A stretch of DNA of 64,000 nucleotides, from contig CALVCS010000003.1 in the NCBI GenBank assembly GCA_944326035.1, positions 124,001 to 188,000 on the forward strand, read 5' to 3'. This document shows positions 56,031-64,000 of the stretch, one piece after another. The position numbers and the translations under genes are program-made. Position 1 is the stretch's first letter, and each line of letters opens with the position of its first letter. The notes beneath the pieces are model-generated. The model was not told the origin of the DNA and ran no database searches. It worked only from the letters and a program-made list of their open reading frames with translations. Source of the stretch: an uncultured Alistipes sp. GTDB lineage: Bacteria; Bacteroidota; Bacteroidia; Bacteroidales; Rikenellaceae.

Positions 56031-57434
56031 ATGAATATGATGAAAAGAACATGGAGAGGTCGGACAGCATTGACTTTGTTGTTGGCGGCCTTGAGTCTGC
56101 CGGTATGGGCGGTAGCCCCGCGGGATGTGGATATGAGCTGGTGGCAGGACAGCAAGTATGGCTTGTTTATGCACTGGGGGCTTTATTCCGTGATTGGCGG
56201 GGAGTGGAAAGGCAAGAGCGGTTACGGGGAGTTTGTGCAACTGAACGCCCGTATTCCGGTCAAGGAGATGTGGGAGGTGGCGGGGACCTTCAACCCGACG
56301 CAATTCAATGCCGAAGAGTGGGTGAAATATGCTGTCGATGCCGGGATGAAATACCTGGTCATCACCTCGAAACATCACGAAGGTTTTGCGATGTATCACT
56401 CCGAAGCGAGCAAGTTCAATATTGTGGATGCGACGCCCTTCGGTCGCGACCCGCTCAAGGAACTGTCGGATGCCTGCGATAAATACGGTATCAAATTCTG
56501 CGTTTACTATTCGTTGGGCCGCGACTGGGAGGATCCGGACGTGTCGTCGAACTGGCCTCGGGTCGGAGGACGCAGCAATGACTGGGACTATCCCGATGAA
56601 GCGAATAAACGTTTCGAACGCTATTTTGAGCGGAAGTTGAAGCCGCAGGTGATCGAGCTGTTGAAAAACTATAACGTACATGTCTTGTGGTTCGATACGG
56701 AGGGGCCGTGTACGCCGTCGCAATCGCAGGCCTTGATCGATCTGGTTGAGGAGTATCGGCCGGGCTGTCTGATCAACGATCGGGTGGGGAACGGTCTGGG
56801 CGATTTTGTGACGCCGGAGCAGAAGTCGGTGGACGAGATCAGCCGTGAACCTTGGGAGTCGTGTATCACGATCGGGACGAACTGGGGGTATGTCAAACGC
56901 GATACGGTGTACAAATCGCCGGAAGTGATTGCCCGCCTGTTGACCGACATCGTTTCCAAGGGGGGCAATCTGTTGTTGAATGTCGGACCGACGCCGTGGG
57001 GGACCTTCCAGCCGCAGGCGGTGGACTATTTGCGGAAGGTGGGCAGATGGCTCAAGGTGAACGGCGAGGCGATTTACGGCACGAAACCGTGGCTGGTGTA
57101 TGGCGAAGCGGCGGCTCGGGAGCAGATCACGATCCAGGCCAGCGATAAACCCGACGAGGTGAAGGACGAAACGGCGAAAGGCACCGAACCGGATATCCGT
57201 TTCACGAGCAAGCCCGGGGTGTTGTACGTGATTGCCCGGAGCTGGAAGGACCCTCGGGTACGGGTCAACGATCTATTGCTGACGCCGGAACAACGGATTC
57301 AAAAGGTGGAATTGTTGGGGTATTCGGGACCGATCGACTATGCGATGCAGGGGAATGGCATCGAGATGGAACTGCCAGAAAAGTACCGTCCCGAAATACC
57401 GTTGTATGTGTATAAATTGACGCTGAACGAATAG
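56031..57434 (+). CDS. GH29 alpha-L-fucosidase paralog 2, most canonical copy
   Basis: A 467-residue secreted GH29 enzyme with Sec signal (TALTLLLAALSLPVWA). It keeps all expected elements: HWG with His48, the His pair in KHHEGF (His115-His116), nucleophile Asp222 in HVLWFDTEG, PWESCITIGTNWGY, and the LLNVGPTPWG motif. It is therefore the copy most likely to be a true alpha-L-fucosidase. The C-terminal region (about 350-467) has the beta-sandwich expected of the family. It lies 120 bases after paralog 1 and 78 bases before paralog 3. Confidence 0.92.
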   Translation: MNMMKRTWRGRTALTLLLAALSLPVWAVAPRDVDMSWWQDSKYGLFMHWGLYSVIGGEWKGKSGYGEFVQLNARIPVKEMWEVAGTFNPTQFNAEEWVKYAVDAGMKYLVITSKHHEGFAMYHSEASKFNIVDATPFGRDPLKELSDACDKYGIKFCVYYSLGRDWEDPDVSSNWPRVGGRSNDWDYPDEANKRFERYFERKLKPQVIELLKNYNVHVLWFDTEGPCTPSQSQALIDLVEEYRPGCLINDRVGNGLGDFVTPEQKSVDEISREPWESCITIGTNWGYVKRDTVYKSPEVIARLLTDIVSKGGNLLLNVGPTPWGTFQPQAVDYLRKVGRWLKVNGEAIYGTKPWLVYGEAAAREQITIQASDKPDEVKDETAKGTEPDIRFTSKPGVLYVIARSWKDPRVRVNDLLLTPEQRIQKVELLGYSGPIDYAMQGNGIEMELPEKYRPEIPLYVYKLTLNE

Positions 57435-57512
57435 CGAGCAGGCGGAGGGATCAGCGGCTGGACGTCAGTCCGGTCGGATATCTGTCAAGGGAAACTACTA
57501 ATCTAAACGAAT

Positions 57513-58928
57513 ATGATAGGAAAACGATTTTTAGGCGCGTGTTTGTTGGCGCTTATGACGGTGAGCAGTGGATGGGCCCAAACCGAACCGATTCCCTTGC
57601 GACCGGTACCGGGGCGCCACGTGGATATGAGCTGGTTCCGGGAACGACGACTGGGTTTGTTTCTGGTTTGGGGGTTGTACACCCAGACCCAGGGTATTTG
57701 GAAAGGCCAGAAGGGAACGGAATTTATTTCGTTGCAATATAAGATTCCCAACGCCGAGATGGCCGAGCTGGCCCGGCAGATGAATCCGGTCAATTTCGAT
57801 GCGGAGGCCATTGTGTTGGCGGCGAAACGGGCCGGAATGGGCTATATCGTGATCACGGCCAAGCATCAGGAGGGGTTTGTGATGTACGATTCGCCTTGCA
57901 ACGATTTCAATATCGTGAAGATGTCGCCTTGGGGGCGAGATCCGCTCAAGGAGTTGTCGGACGCGTGTCAGAAACACGACATCAAATTTTGTGTGTACTA
58001 CTCGTTGGGCCGCGATTTCGAGGATCCGGATGTGGGGTCGAACTGGCCGCGCATCGGGGGGCGCAGCAACGACTGGGATTTCCCCGACGAGAAAAACAAA
58101 CGCTTCGAACGTTACTTCGAACGAAAGGTCAAACCGCAGATCCGGGAGATCTTGACACAGTATAAGGTTGATATGTTGTGGTTCGATGTGCATGGGTTCT
58201 GTACGCCGTTCCAGTCGTTGGAGCTGATGCAGATGATCGAACATCTCTCTCCGGGCTGTTTGGTGAACGATCGGGTGGGGAACAGTTACGGCGACTTCTT
58301 TACGCCCGAACAGACGGTGCTCAAAGGTATTTGCCGGGAGCCTTGGGAATCCTGTGTGACGGTCGGTCGGGTGTGGAGTTATACGTGTTACGATACGATT
58401 TATAAATCATCTGAAGTGTTGGCCCGTTTGGCGACCGACATTGTGGCCAAGGGGGGCAATTTGTTGTTGAGTGTTCCTCCCACGCATTTGGGTGAGTTGA
58501 CGCCCATGGGGCTCGATCGTCTGCGCGCGTTGGGCGACTGGATGGCTGTGAACGGAGAAGCGGTGAACGGAACGCAACCGTGGCATGTGTATGGGGAGTC
58601 TTTCGTGCCGGTTCGCCGGACGGCTTCGGCGGATGCCGATATGCCCGACACGGTGAAGGACGAAACGGATAAAGATACCGAACCCGATATCCGATTTACG
58701 TGCAAACCCGGGGTATTGTATGTTATGGCCCGAAGTTGGAAGGATCCTTGGGTGAGGGTCAATGATCTGTTGCTGACCCCCGAGCAGCAAATTACGAAGG
58801 TGGAACTGTTGGGTTATTCGGGACCGATCGACTATACGTTGGAGGGGAATGGCATCGAGATGTCATTACCGTCGAGCTATCGCCCTGAAATTCCGTTGTA
58901 TGTCTATAAGCTGACGTTGAGCGAATAG
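57513..58928 (+). CDS. GH29 alpha-L-fucosidase paralog 3, diverged active site
   Basis: A 471-residue secreted GH29-like protein with signal peptide (GKRFLGACLLALMTVSSGWA). The nucleophile Asp225 is kept (DMLWFDVHG), but several contact positions differ from paralog 2: HWG is VWG (Val52 for His), KHHEGF is KHQEGF (Gln119 for the second His), WGY after the acid/base region is WSY, and NVGPTP is SVPPTH. It also lacks the extra linker of paralog 1. The changes are in substrate-contact positions and would be expected to reduce or redirect fucose recognition. Intact frame with a strong terminator behind it, so it is not a pseudogene. Confidence 0.85.
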   Translation: MIGKRFLGACLLALMTVSSGWAQTEPIPLRPVPGRHVDMSWFRERRLGLFLVWGLYTQTQGIWKGQKGTEFISLQYKIPNAEMAELARQMNPVNFDAEAIVLAAKRAGMGYIVITAKHQEGFVMYDSPCNDFNIVKMSPWGRDPLKELSDACQKHDIKFCVYYSLGRDFEDPDVGSNWPRIGGRSNDWDFPDEKNKRFERYFERKVKPQIREILTQYKVDMLWFDVHGFCTPFQSLELMQMIEHLSPGCLVNDRVGNSYGDFFTPEQTVLKGICREPWESCVTVGRVWSYTCYDTIYKSSEVLARLATDIVAKGGNLLLSVPPTHLGELTPMGLDRLRALGDWMAVNGEAVNGTQPWHVYGESFVPVRRTASADADMPDTVKDETDKDTEPDIRFTCKPGVLYVMARSWKDPWVRVNDLLLTPEQQITKVELLGYSGPIDYTLEGNGIEMSLPSSYRPEIPLYVYKLTLSE

Positions 58929-58956
58929 CCGAGGATACTATCCCTCAATTTCAAAC

Positions 58957-58990
58957 AAAAAGGAGAGTTCTCGTCGGGCTCTCCTTTTTT
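58957..58990 (+). terminator. Terminator after the GH29 cluster
   Basis: Stem of AAAAAGGAGAG with CTCTCCTTTTTT around TTCTCGTCGGG, ending in T6. It lies about 30 bases after the stop of GH29 paralog 3. Confidence 0.82.
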
Positions 58991-59358
58991 GCGGTCGGAC
59001 GTTTGGCGACCTGCGTCGATTCTTTAGAACACGACCGGGCTACGCATACACTTGTGCTCTCTGGTTCAGAAAAGAGTTTTGCCGAGAGGCCGGGGCCTTG
59101 AGGGAACTGTTGAGGGGATGGTAGAGACCTCTCTATGATGAAGGCAGGGGAGCGGTTGGCCGGCGGATTGGTTCTCCTTGGAGATGGGGAGGATAGGTTC
59201 GTGGTCGGACGGGAACAGGATGGCTGCGAACGCAGTGCTGGGTTTGGACAGGACAGTCAGGCTGGCCAGGTGATTCCGGTCGGGTAAGGCGATAAAAAAT
59301 GCCTGCGGGACCGGTTCCCAGAAACGACTTAGACCGCGGCACTGTCGGGCAAGGGCAT
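58991..59358. other. Gene-free region between two terminators
   Basis: Between the GH29 terminator and the gapA terminator. Only short overlapping frames (the longest about 120 codons on the minus strand, running into gapA's end). Nothing I can assign. Confidence 0.4.
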
Positions 59359-59390
59359 AAAAAAACCTCCTGCGGAACAGGAGGTTTTTT
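59359..59390 (-). terminator. Terminator downstream of gapA
   Basis: Perfect stem AAAAAACCTCCTG with CAGGAGGTTTTTT around CGGAA; on the minus strand it follows the gapA stop by about 60 bases. Confidence 0.8.
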
Positions 59391-59449
59391 ATCGAGATTC
59401 CGGACGGGCGACACGGTCGCCTTATACCGGCTCATCGTCGAGGCGATGA

Positions 59450-60463
<1,014 letters not shown>

Positions 60464-60498
60464 TTAAGGTGAATTCTTCTCTCTCTTCAGTCCGGTTG

Positions 60499-60530
60499 CA
60501 AAGGTAGAGAAAATACGAGAACCCTGCAAA
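60499..60530 (-). promoter_or_regulatory. Promoter of gapA
   Basis: Minus strand: TTTG (60530-60527), a 20-base spacer, then TACCTTTG (60506-60499). Both elements match the Bacteroidales consensus exactly and the start codon is 48 bases downstream of the -7. One of the two clearest promoters in the window. Confidence 0.75.
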
Positions 60531-60821
60531 AATAATTAAATTTTTTTAGTAAGGAAGAGTTGTCGGTTTTTTGGGAACGATTTTTTGGAGAGATGGTTGT
60601 TGAGGTGGATTGGGAGGGATGGTCGTTGGGGGTGGATCGTTGAGCGTGGAGGGAGCCCCACAGCAGGTCCTGTGAGAGGGTACGGACGGTCGACCCAAAG
60701 GCAGGTCCGGTGAAAGGGTGTGGGCGAAAAACCCGAAGTCCCGAAGAAAGGTCCAGCCCGAGACGAGCGATGGGCGGAGTGACAGGCCCTCAGGGCTGAC
60801 GGGTTTGCCCCTTCTGAACCG
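60531..60821. other. Gene-free region between mlaF and gapA
   Basis: Apart from the 38-bp repeat (60663-60760) I see only short overlapping frames without support. A terminator for mlaF is not obvious. Confidence 0.4.
60663..60760. repeat. Imperfect 38-bp direct repeat in the mlaF-gapA gap
   Basis: GCAGGTCC(T/G)GTGA(G/A)AGGGT recurs at 60663 and 60701 with a 38-base period, and both copies continue with similar GGGC/ACCC-rich sequence. A weaker third copy begins near 60748. It lies in the gap between the end of mlaF and the gapA promoter. Confidence 0.5.
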
Positions 60822-61595
60822 TTAGGGTTCGTCGAGGTGAATCTGGCTGCAGGCCTTGGCGCGTTTGGCCATGGTCGAAGCGAAGACAAAGTCGTTCAAC
60901 TCCCGGTTGTCCGTGTGCAGGATGTCGTGTTTGGTGCCTTCCCACCATTTTTGGCCCTTATAGATAAACAGGACATGTTCGCCGATTTCGAGGACAGAGT
61001 TCATGTCGTGGGTATTAATAATGGTGGTGATGTTGTACTCTTCGGTGATCTCCTTGATCAGGTTGTCGATCACCACCGAGGTCATGGGATCGAGGCCGGA
61101 GTTGGGCTCGTCGCAGAACAGGTATTTCGGGTTGAGGACGATAGCCCGGGCGATGGCCACCCGTTTGATCATCCCTCCGCTCAATTCGGCGGGGTAGAGG
61201 TGGTCGACGTTTTCGAGGTTCACGCGTTTGAGGCAGAAGTGGACGCGTTCGCGTTTCTCTTCCGCGCTTTGGGAGGTGAACAGGTCCAGCGGCAGGCGGA
61301 CGTTCTCTTCGACATTCGACGAGTCGAGCAGTGCGCCTCCCTGGAACAGCATGCCCACTTCGCGGCGGATAGCTTTCAGCTCCCGGAAACCCAGTTGACT
61401 GAAGCAGATGTCGTCGTAGTAGATCGCGCCGCTGTCAATACGGTGCAGTCCCACCAGGGATTTGAGCAGGACGGTTTTCCCCGAACCGCTTTGACCGATA
61501 ATCAGGTTGGTGGTCCCGGTTCGGAAGGTGGCCGAGATGTCGTTGAGCACGACCCGGCCGTCGAACGATTTGACGATATGTTCGGCTCGAATCAT
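60822..61595 (-). CDS. mlaF: MlaF-like ABC transporter ATPase
   Basis: A 257-residue ATPase of the Mla lipid-transport type. Walker A is IGQSGSGKTVLLKSL, the signature LSGGMIKRVAIARAI with methionine after SGG as in MlaF, Walker B YLFCDEPNSGLDP, and the switch histidine THDMNSVL. The PNSGLDPMTSVVID stretch is distinctive for the MlaF/Ttg2A group. The start lies one base after the stop of the MlaE permease gene. A partner MlaD (lipid-binding MCE protein) is not in the window. Confidence 0.88.
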   Translation of the reverse strand: MIRAEHIVKSFDGRVVLNDISATFRTGTTNLIIGQSGSGKTVLLKSLVGLHRIDSGAIYYDDICFSQLGFRELKAIRREVGMLFQGGALLDSSNVEENVRLPLDLFTSQSAEEKRERVHFCLKRVNLENVDHLYPAELSGGMIKRVAIARAIVLNPKYLFCDEPNSGLDPMTSVVIDNLIKEITEEYNITTIINTHDMNSVLEIGEHVLFIYKGQKWWEGTKHDILHTDNRELNDFVFASTMAKRAKACSQIHLDEP

Positions 61596-61596
61596 C

Positions 61597-62343
61597 TTAG
61601 GTCAGCAATACTTGGGTGAGAATGAGGTTGAAGATCAGGATGACGATGCTGCTCACCACCACAGCTTGGGTGCTGGCCCGGCCCACTTCCAGAGAGTTTC
61701 CGTTGGCGTAGTAGCCGTAGAATCCGGAGATGGAGGTGATGATGAAGGCGAAGGTCGAAGATTTGATCAGCGAGTAGGTGATGTAGAAGGGTTTGAAGTC
61801 GGATTGTACGCCGACGATATAGGCTTCGGGATTGACGATGCCGGTGAGCACGCAGACCACATACCCTCCGGCGACGCCGATGCCCATACTCAGGATGGTG
61901 AGGAAGGGGAAGAAGAGCACCGTAGCGACGATTTTGGGCAAGATGAGGTAGCTGGCCGAGTTGACGCCCATGATTTCGAGGGCGTCGATTTGTTCGGTGA
62001 TGCGCATGGTTCCGATCTCCGAGGCGATATTGGAGCCCACTTTCCCGGCCAGGATTAGGGCGACGACGGTCGAGCTGAACTCCAACAACATCGATTCGCG
62101 GGCGGCGTAGCCGATCAGGTATTTGGGGATAAAGGGCGATTCGAGGTTGAGGGCCATCTGGATGGTGATGACCGCGCCCATAAAGACCGAGATGATGGCC
62201 ACGATGCCGATGGAGTTGAGGCCCAGGCTGGCGATTTCGGCCAGGATGCGGCGTCCATAGATCGAGCGTTTCTCCGGTTTGGAGAGCACTTTTCCCATCA
62301 GGATAAAGTAGCGGCCGGCCAGGTCGAATAGATTATTCTTCAT
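61597..62343 (-). CDS. mlaE: MlaE-like lipid transport permease
   Basis: A 248-residue membrane protein with about five to six helices, of the MlaE/DUF140 type. Key segments are AIISVFMGAVITIQMALNL, STVVALILAGKVGSNIASEIG, TMRITEQIDALEIMGVNSAS and FYGYYANGNSLEVGRASTQA. MlaE pairs with the MlaF ATPase in phospholipid trafficking between the inner and outer membranes and helps keep outer-membrane asymmetry. Its stop and the next gene's start are one base apart, so the two are coupled. It lies 48 bases after the DUF4834-like gene. Confidence 0.9.
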   Translation of the reverse strand: MKNNLFDLAGRYFILMGKVLSKPEKRSIYGRRILAEIASLGLNSIGIVAIISVFMGAVITIQMALNLESPFIPKYLIGYAARESMLLEFSSTVVALILAGKVGSNIASEIGTMRITEQIDALEIMGVNSASYLILPKIVATVLFFPFLTILSMGIGVAGGYVVCVLTGIVNPEAYIVGVQSDFKPFYITYSLIKSSTFAFIITSISGFYGYYANGNSLEVGRASTQAVVVSSIVILIFNLILTQVLLT

Positions 62344-62391
62344 GGATGTCGTTTCCTGTGTTAACTATTTTCCGGGGTTTCGAGGGAGAGG

Positions 62392-62679
62392 TTATTCGGA
62401 GGTTTCTTTCACCTCTTCGTATTCGACATAGTCGCCCACGCCCCCTTTTACTTTACGTTGGCTGATCCGGGTTTGTTCCACAATGACTTCGCCCTCGCGT
62501 TGTGCTGTACGGGGTCTGGAGTTCCCATCGCTCCGCCATTGGAAGAAGGCACCGGTTCCATTTTGGGCGAATTCCTGTTGTTTTTTGCGGATCCAATAGC
62601 CTAAGAGGGCTCTTCCCAACACACCGAAGAGGTAAAACGCCAAAACGGTGATAACGATAAAACTCAATATGAATTCCAT
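62392..62679 (-). CDS. DUF4834-like small membrane protein
   Basis: A 95-residue protein with one N-terminal membrane helix (EFILSFIVITVLAFYLFGVLG), a basic stretch (LLGYWIRKKQQEF) and an acidic tail containing VGDYVEYEEVKE. This resembles the Bacteroidetes DUF4834 proteins, of unknown role. It is the first gene of the short mla transcript. The longer frame starts further upstream, but the ATG at 62679 puts the helix at residue 2, which is the better start. Confidence 0.72.
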   Translation of the reverse strand: MEFILSFIVITVLAFYLFGVLGRALLGYWIRKKQQEFAQNGTGAFFQWRSDGNSRPRTAQREGEVIVEQTRISQRKVKGGVGDYVEYEEVKETSE

Positions 62680-62714
62680 AACAATTTCGGGTCCAAACTC
62701 GCTTTGACAAAAGA

Positions 62715-62745
62715 CAAAGGTAACGCTTTTTCGTTGAAAAGGAAA
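62715..62745 (-). promoter_or_regulatory. Promoter of the DUF4834-mlaE-mlaF transcript
   Basis: Minus strand: TTTC, 19 bases, then TACCTTTG (62722-62715). The -7 is perfect and the -33 differs at one base. The leader to the ATG at 62679 is about 30 bases. Confidence 0.5.
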
Positions 62746-62905
62746 CGAGACAAAGATCAATAATCGTATCTGTTTTTCCGGTTAATTTGTCTTTTGGGGA
62801 GGATCATTTGGGTGGCGGGCCCTCCTGAGGGACTTTTGGAACGGGAGCGCCACTGTAGGATAGGGGAGGCCAGTGTTTCGGGGAGGCTTCCGGGGTAGGG
62901 AATAT

Positions 62906-64000
62906 TTAGTCGATCGCTCGGCAGTAGAGCACCCCTCCTTCGACCCGGACGATCTTGACCCGTTTCCCTTTGTCGATAAAGAGTCCGTCTTCGGCGACGG
63001 CGTCGTAGTATCGGTTTTGGAGAAGGACGTGGCCGGAGGGGCGAAGCACGCTCATTGCACGAGCCTCCTGTCCGACGAGTTCTTCAGGGTTTTCCCGACT
63101 CACGCACCCTTCTTCCGGTTTCAGATCGGTATCCAACACGATGCGTTTTCGCCAAGCCGAATGGCCGGTCAGGAATCGACGTCCCAGCCATATCGCCAGG
63201 ACCAGTCCGAGGGTGGTGGCGATGACGGTCACCAGTAGCGGACGTAGAACCCGGAGCCAGGAGATCTCTCCGGAAGGGATATAGCGCAACAGGTCGTTGT
63301 CGATAGCGGCGAACGAGAGTCCCAAGATCACGCAGACGATACCGGCTATGCCGGTGACCCCGAATCCGGGAATGACGAAAATCTCGACGGCGATCAGGGC
63401 CAGACCGGCGAGGAACAGTAACATTTCCCAATGTTGGGCGACGCCTTCGAGGTAGAGTGGGGCAAAATAGCCGACGACTCCCAGCAGTGCGATCGCCAGC
63501 GGCAATCCGATCCCCGGGCTTTGGAGTTCGAAATAGATGCCCCCGATGATCATCAGAATAAAGAGTCCCTGAACGCCGGGGAGCATCATCCACCCCAACA
63601 GGCGGTCGAGACCACTAGGACGGTACTCCTCGATCGTATAGGTTTCGATCCCGCCGGCGGTCAATACCTCTTCGAGGCTGGAGGCCTTCCCCTCGGCGAA
63701 GCCGGCTTGCAGGGCTTCGTCGGCCGTGAGCGTCAGCACTTGGACGGTGGTGGAGTCGCCGTGGGTACGGCCGACCATCGCTTCTGCGATAGCCGGATCG
63801 CGATACCATCGCCACAGGGTGTCTCCCCGGTCGATGCGGACGATACGTTTACCGTGGGCTTCGGCCGTCGAACGCATCATGGCCCGCATGAAGCTTTGGT
63901 ATTTGTCGGGCATCGGTTTTCCATTTCCGTCGACCACCGATGCAGCGCCGATACTGCCGCCGGGCCGGATGTAGATACGGTCAGCGGCTAAGGCGATCAA
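62906..64000 (-). CDS. NfeD family serine protease, partial at the window edge
   Basis: The last 364 residues of a membrane protease of the NfeD (ClpP-class) type; the N-terminus and most of the protease catalytic part lie beyond the right edge. Visible parts are the end of the ClpP-like domain (IALAADRIYIRPGGSIGAAS, with SFMRAMMRSTAEAHGKR after it) and about five membrane helices (LFILMIIGGIYFELQSPGIG, ALLGVVGYFAPLYLEG, EMLLFLAGLALIAVEIF, and two more). A C-terminal soluble OB-fold follows (VGQEARAMSVLRPSGHVLL through ILYCRAID-like end). NfeD proteins act together with stomatin-type proteins in membrane quality control; no stomatin gene is visible here. Confidence 0.85.
   Translation of the reverse strand: MIALAADRIYIRPGGSIGAASVVDGNGKPMPDKYQSFMRAMMRSTAEAHGKRIVRIDRGDTLWRWYRDPAIAEAMVGRTHGDSTTVQVLTLTADEALQAGFAEGKASSLEEVLTAGGIETYTIEEYRPSGLDRLLGWMMLPGVQGLFILMIIGGIYFELQSPGIGLPLAIALLGVVGYFAPLYLEGVAQHWEMLLFLAGLALIAVEIFVIPGFGVTGIAGIVCVILGLSFAAIDNDLLRYIPSGEISWLRVLRPLLVTVIATTLGLVLAIWLGRRFLTGHSAWRKRIVLDTDLKPEEGCVSRENPEELVGQEARAMSVLRPSGHVLLQNRYYDAVAEDGLFIDKGKRVKIVRVEGGVLYCRAID

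Noticed and set aside
54453-58928. GH29 paralog 3 as a pseudogene
   Set aside because: The frame is intact, the signal peptide and nucleophile are kept, and a strong terminator follows. Divergence at contact residues is better explained by altered specificity.

Overview
The window looks like chromosomal DNA of a GC-rich member of the Bacteroidota, most likely a gut Bacteroidales. A Rikenellaceae/Alistipes-like genome is my guess, but the genus cannot be fixed from here. Pointers are Bacteroidales-type promoters (TTTG, about 20 nt, TAnnTTTG) before pckA, gapA and other genes, leaders without a Shine-Dalgarno sequence, families typical of the phylum (DUF4493-like, DUF4251-like and DUF4834-like proteins, a TonB receptor with a carboxypeptidase-like N-terminus, a LytS/LytTR pair) and a large set of plant-glycan hydrolases. 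There is no integrase, transposase, IS element or CRISPR array. Almost every long open frame opposite the listed genes is an antisense shadow.

Layout. 1-8 kb: a fused glycogen synthase/phosphorylase, hemW, a VanZ-like protein and pckA. 8-13.4 kb: a DUF4493-like lipoprotein, a DUF4251-like secreted protein, and a TonB-dependent receptor behind a His-rich small membrane protein. 13.6-18.9 kb: fucI, a CcsA cytochrome c assembly protein and a D-lactate dehydrogenase-like gene. 18.9-36.4 kb: a nine-gene minus-strand operon made only of secreted glycosidases. It holds three GH106 alpha-L-rhamnosidase-like genes, five GH28 genes, and one half-length GH28 paralog whose catalytic acids are largely gone. 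36.4-40.5 kb: a 0.9-kb control region and a divergent GH2 enzyme. 40.6-42.7 kb: a UroD-superfamily protein and a periplasmic FKBP isomerase. 42.8-44.7 kb: a small isolated lysis-like cassette (GH108 muramidase, a one-helix coiled-coil membrane protein, and a lipoprotein with a C-terminal membrane anchor resembling a u-spanin). 45.2-51.5 kb: a six-gene TolC/MacA/MacB-type efflux operon carrying its own two-component system. 51.8-54.4 kb: tRNA-Ser(GCT), prs, engB and an OsmC-family gene. 54.4-58.9 kb: three tandem GH29 alpha-L-fucosidase paralogs with graded active-site changes. 59.4-64 kb: gapA, mlaF/mlaE, a DUF4834-like protein and a partial NfeD.

How the genes fit together. GH28 (alpha-galacturonic acid) plus GH106 (alpha-rhamnose) is the activity pair needed to strip a rhamnogalacturonan backbone or RG-II side chains. 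GH2, GH29 and fucI would handle galactosyl or uronosyl decorations and fucose. No SusC/SusD pair or dedicated sensor lies beside these hydrolases, which is unusual for the phylum. The observations most worth following are the repeated GH106-GH28 module operon, its catalytically dead GH28 paralog, Tat-like signals confined to the GH106 proteins, the GH29 series with altered substrate-contact residues, and the stand-alone lysis cassette.
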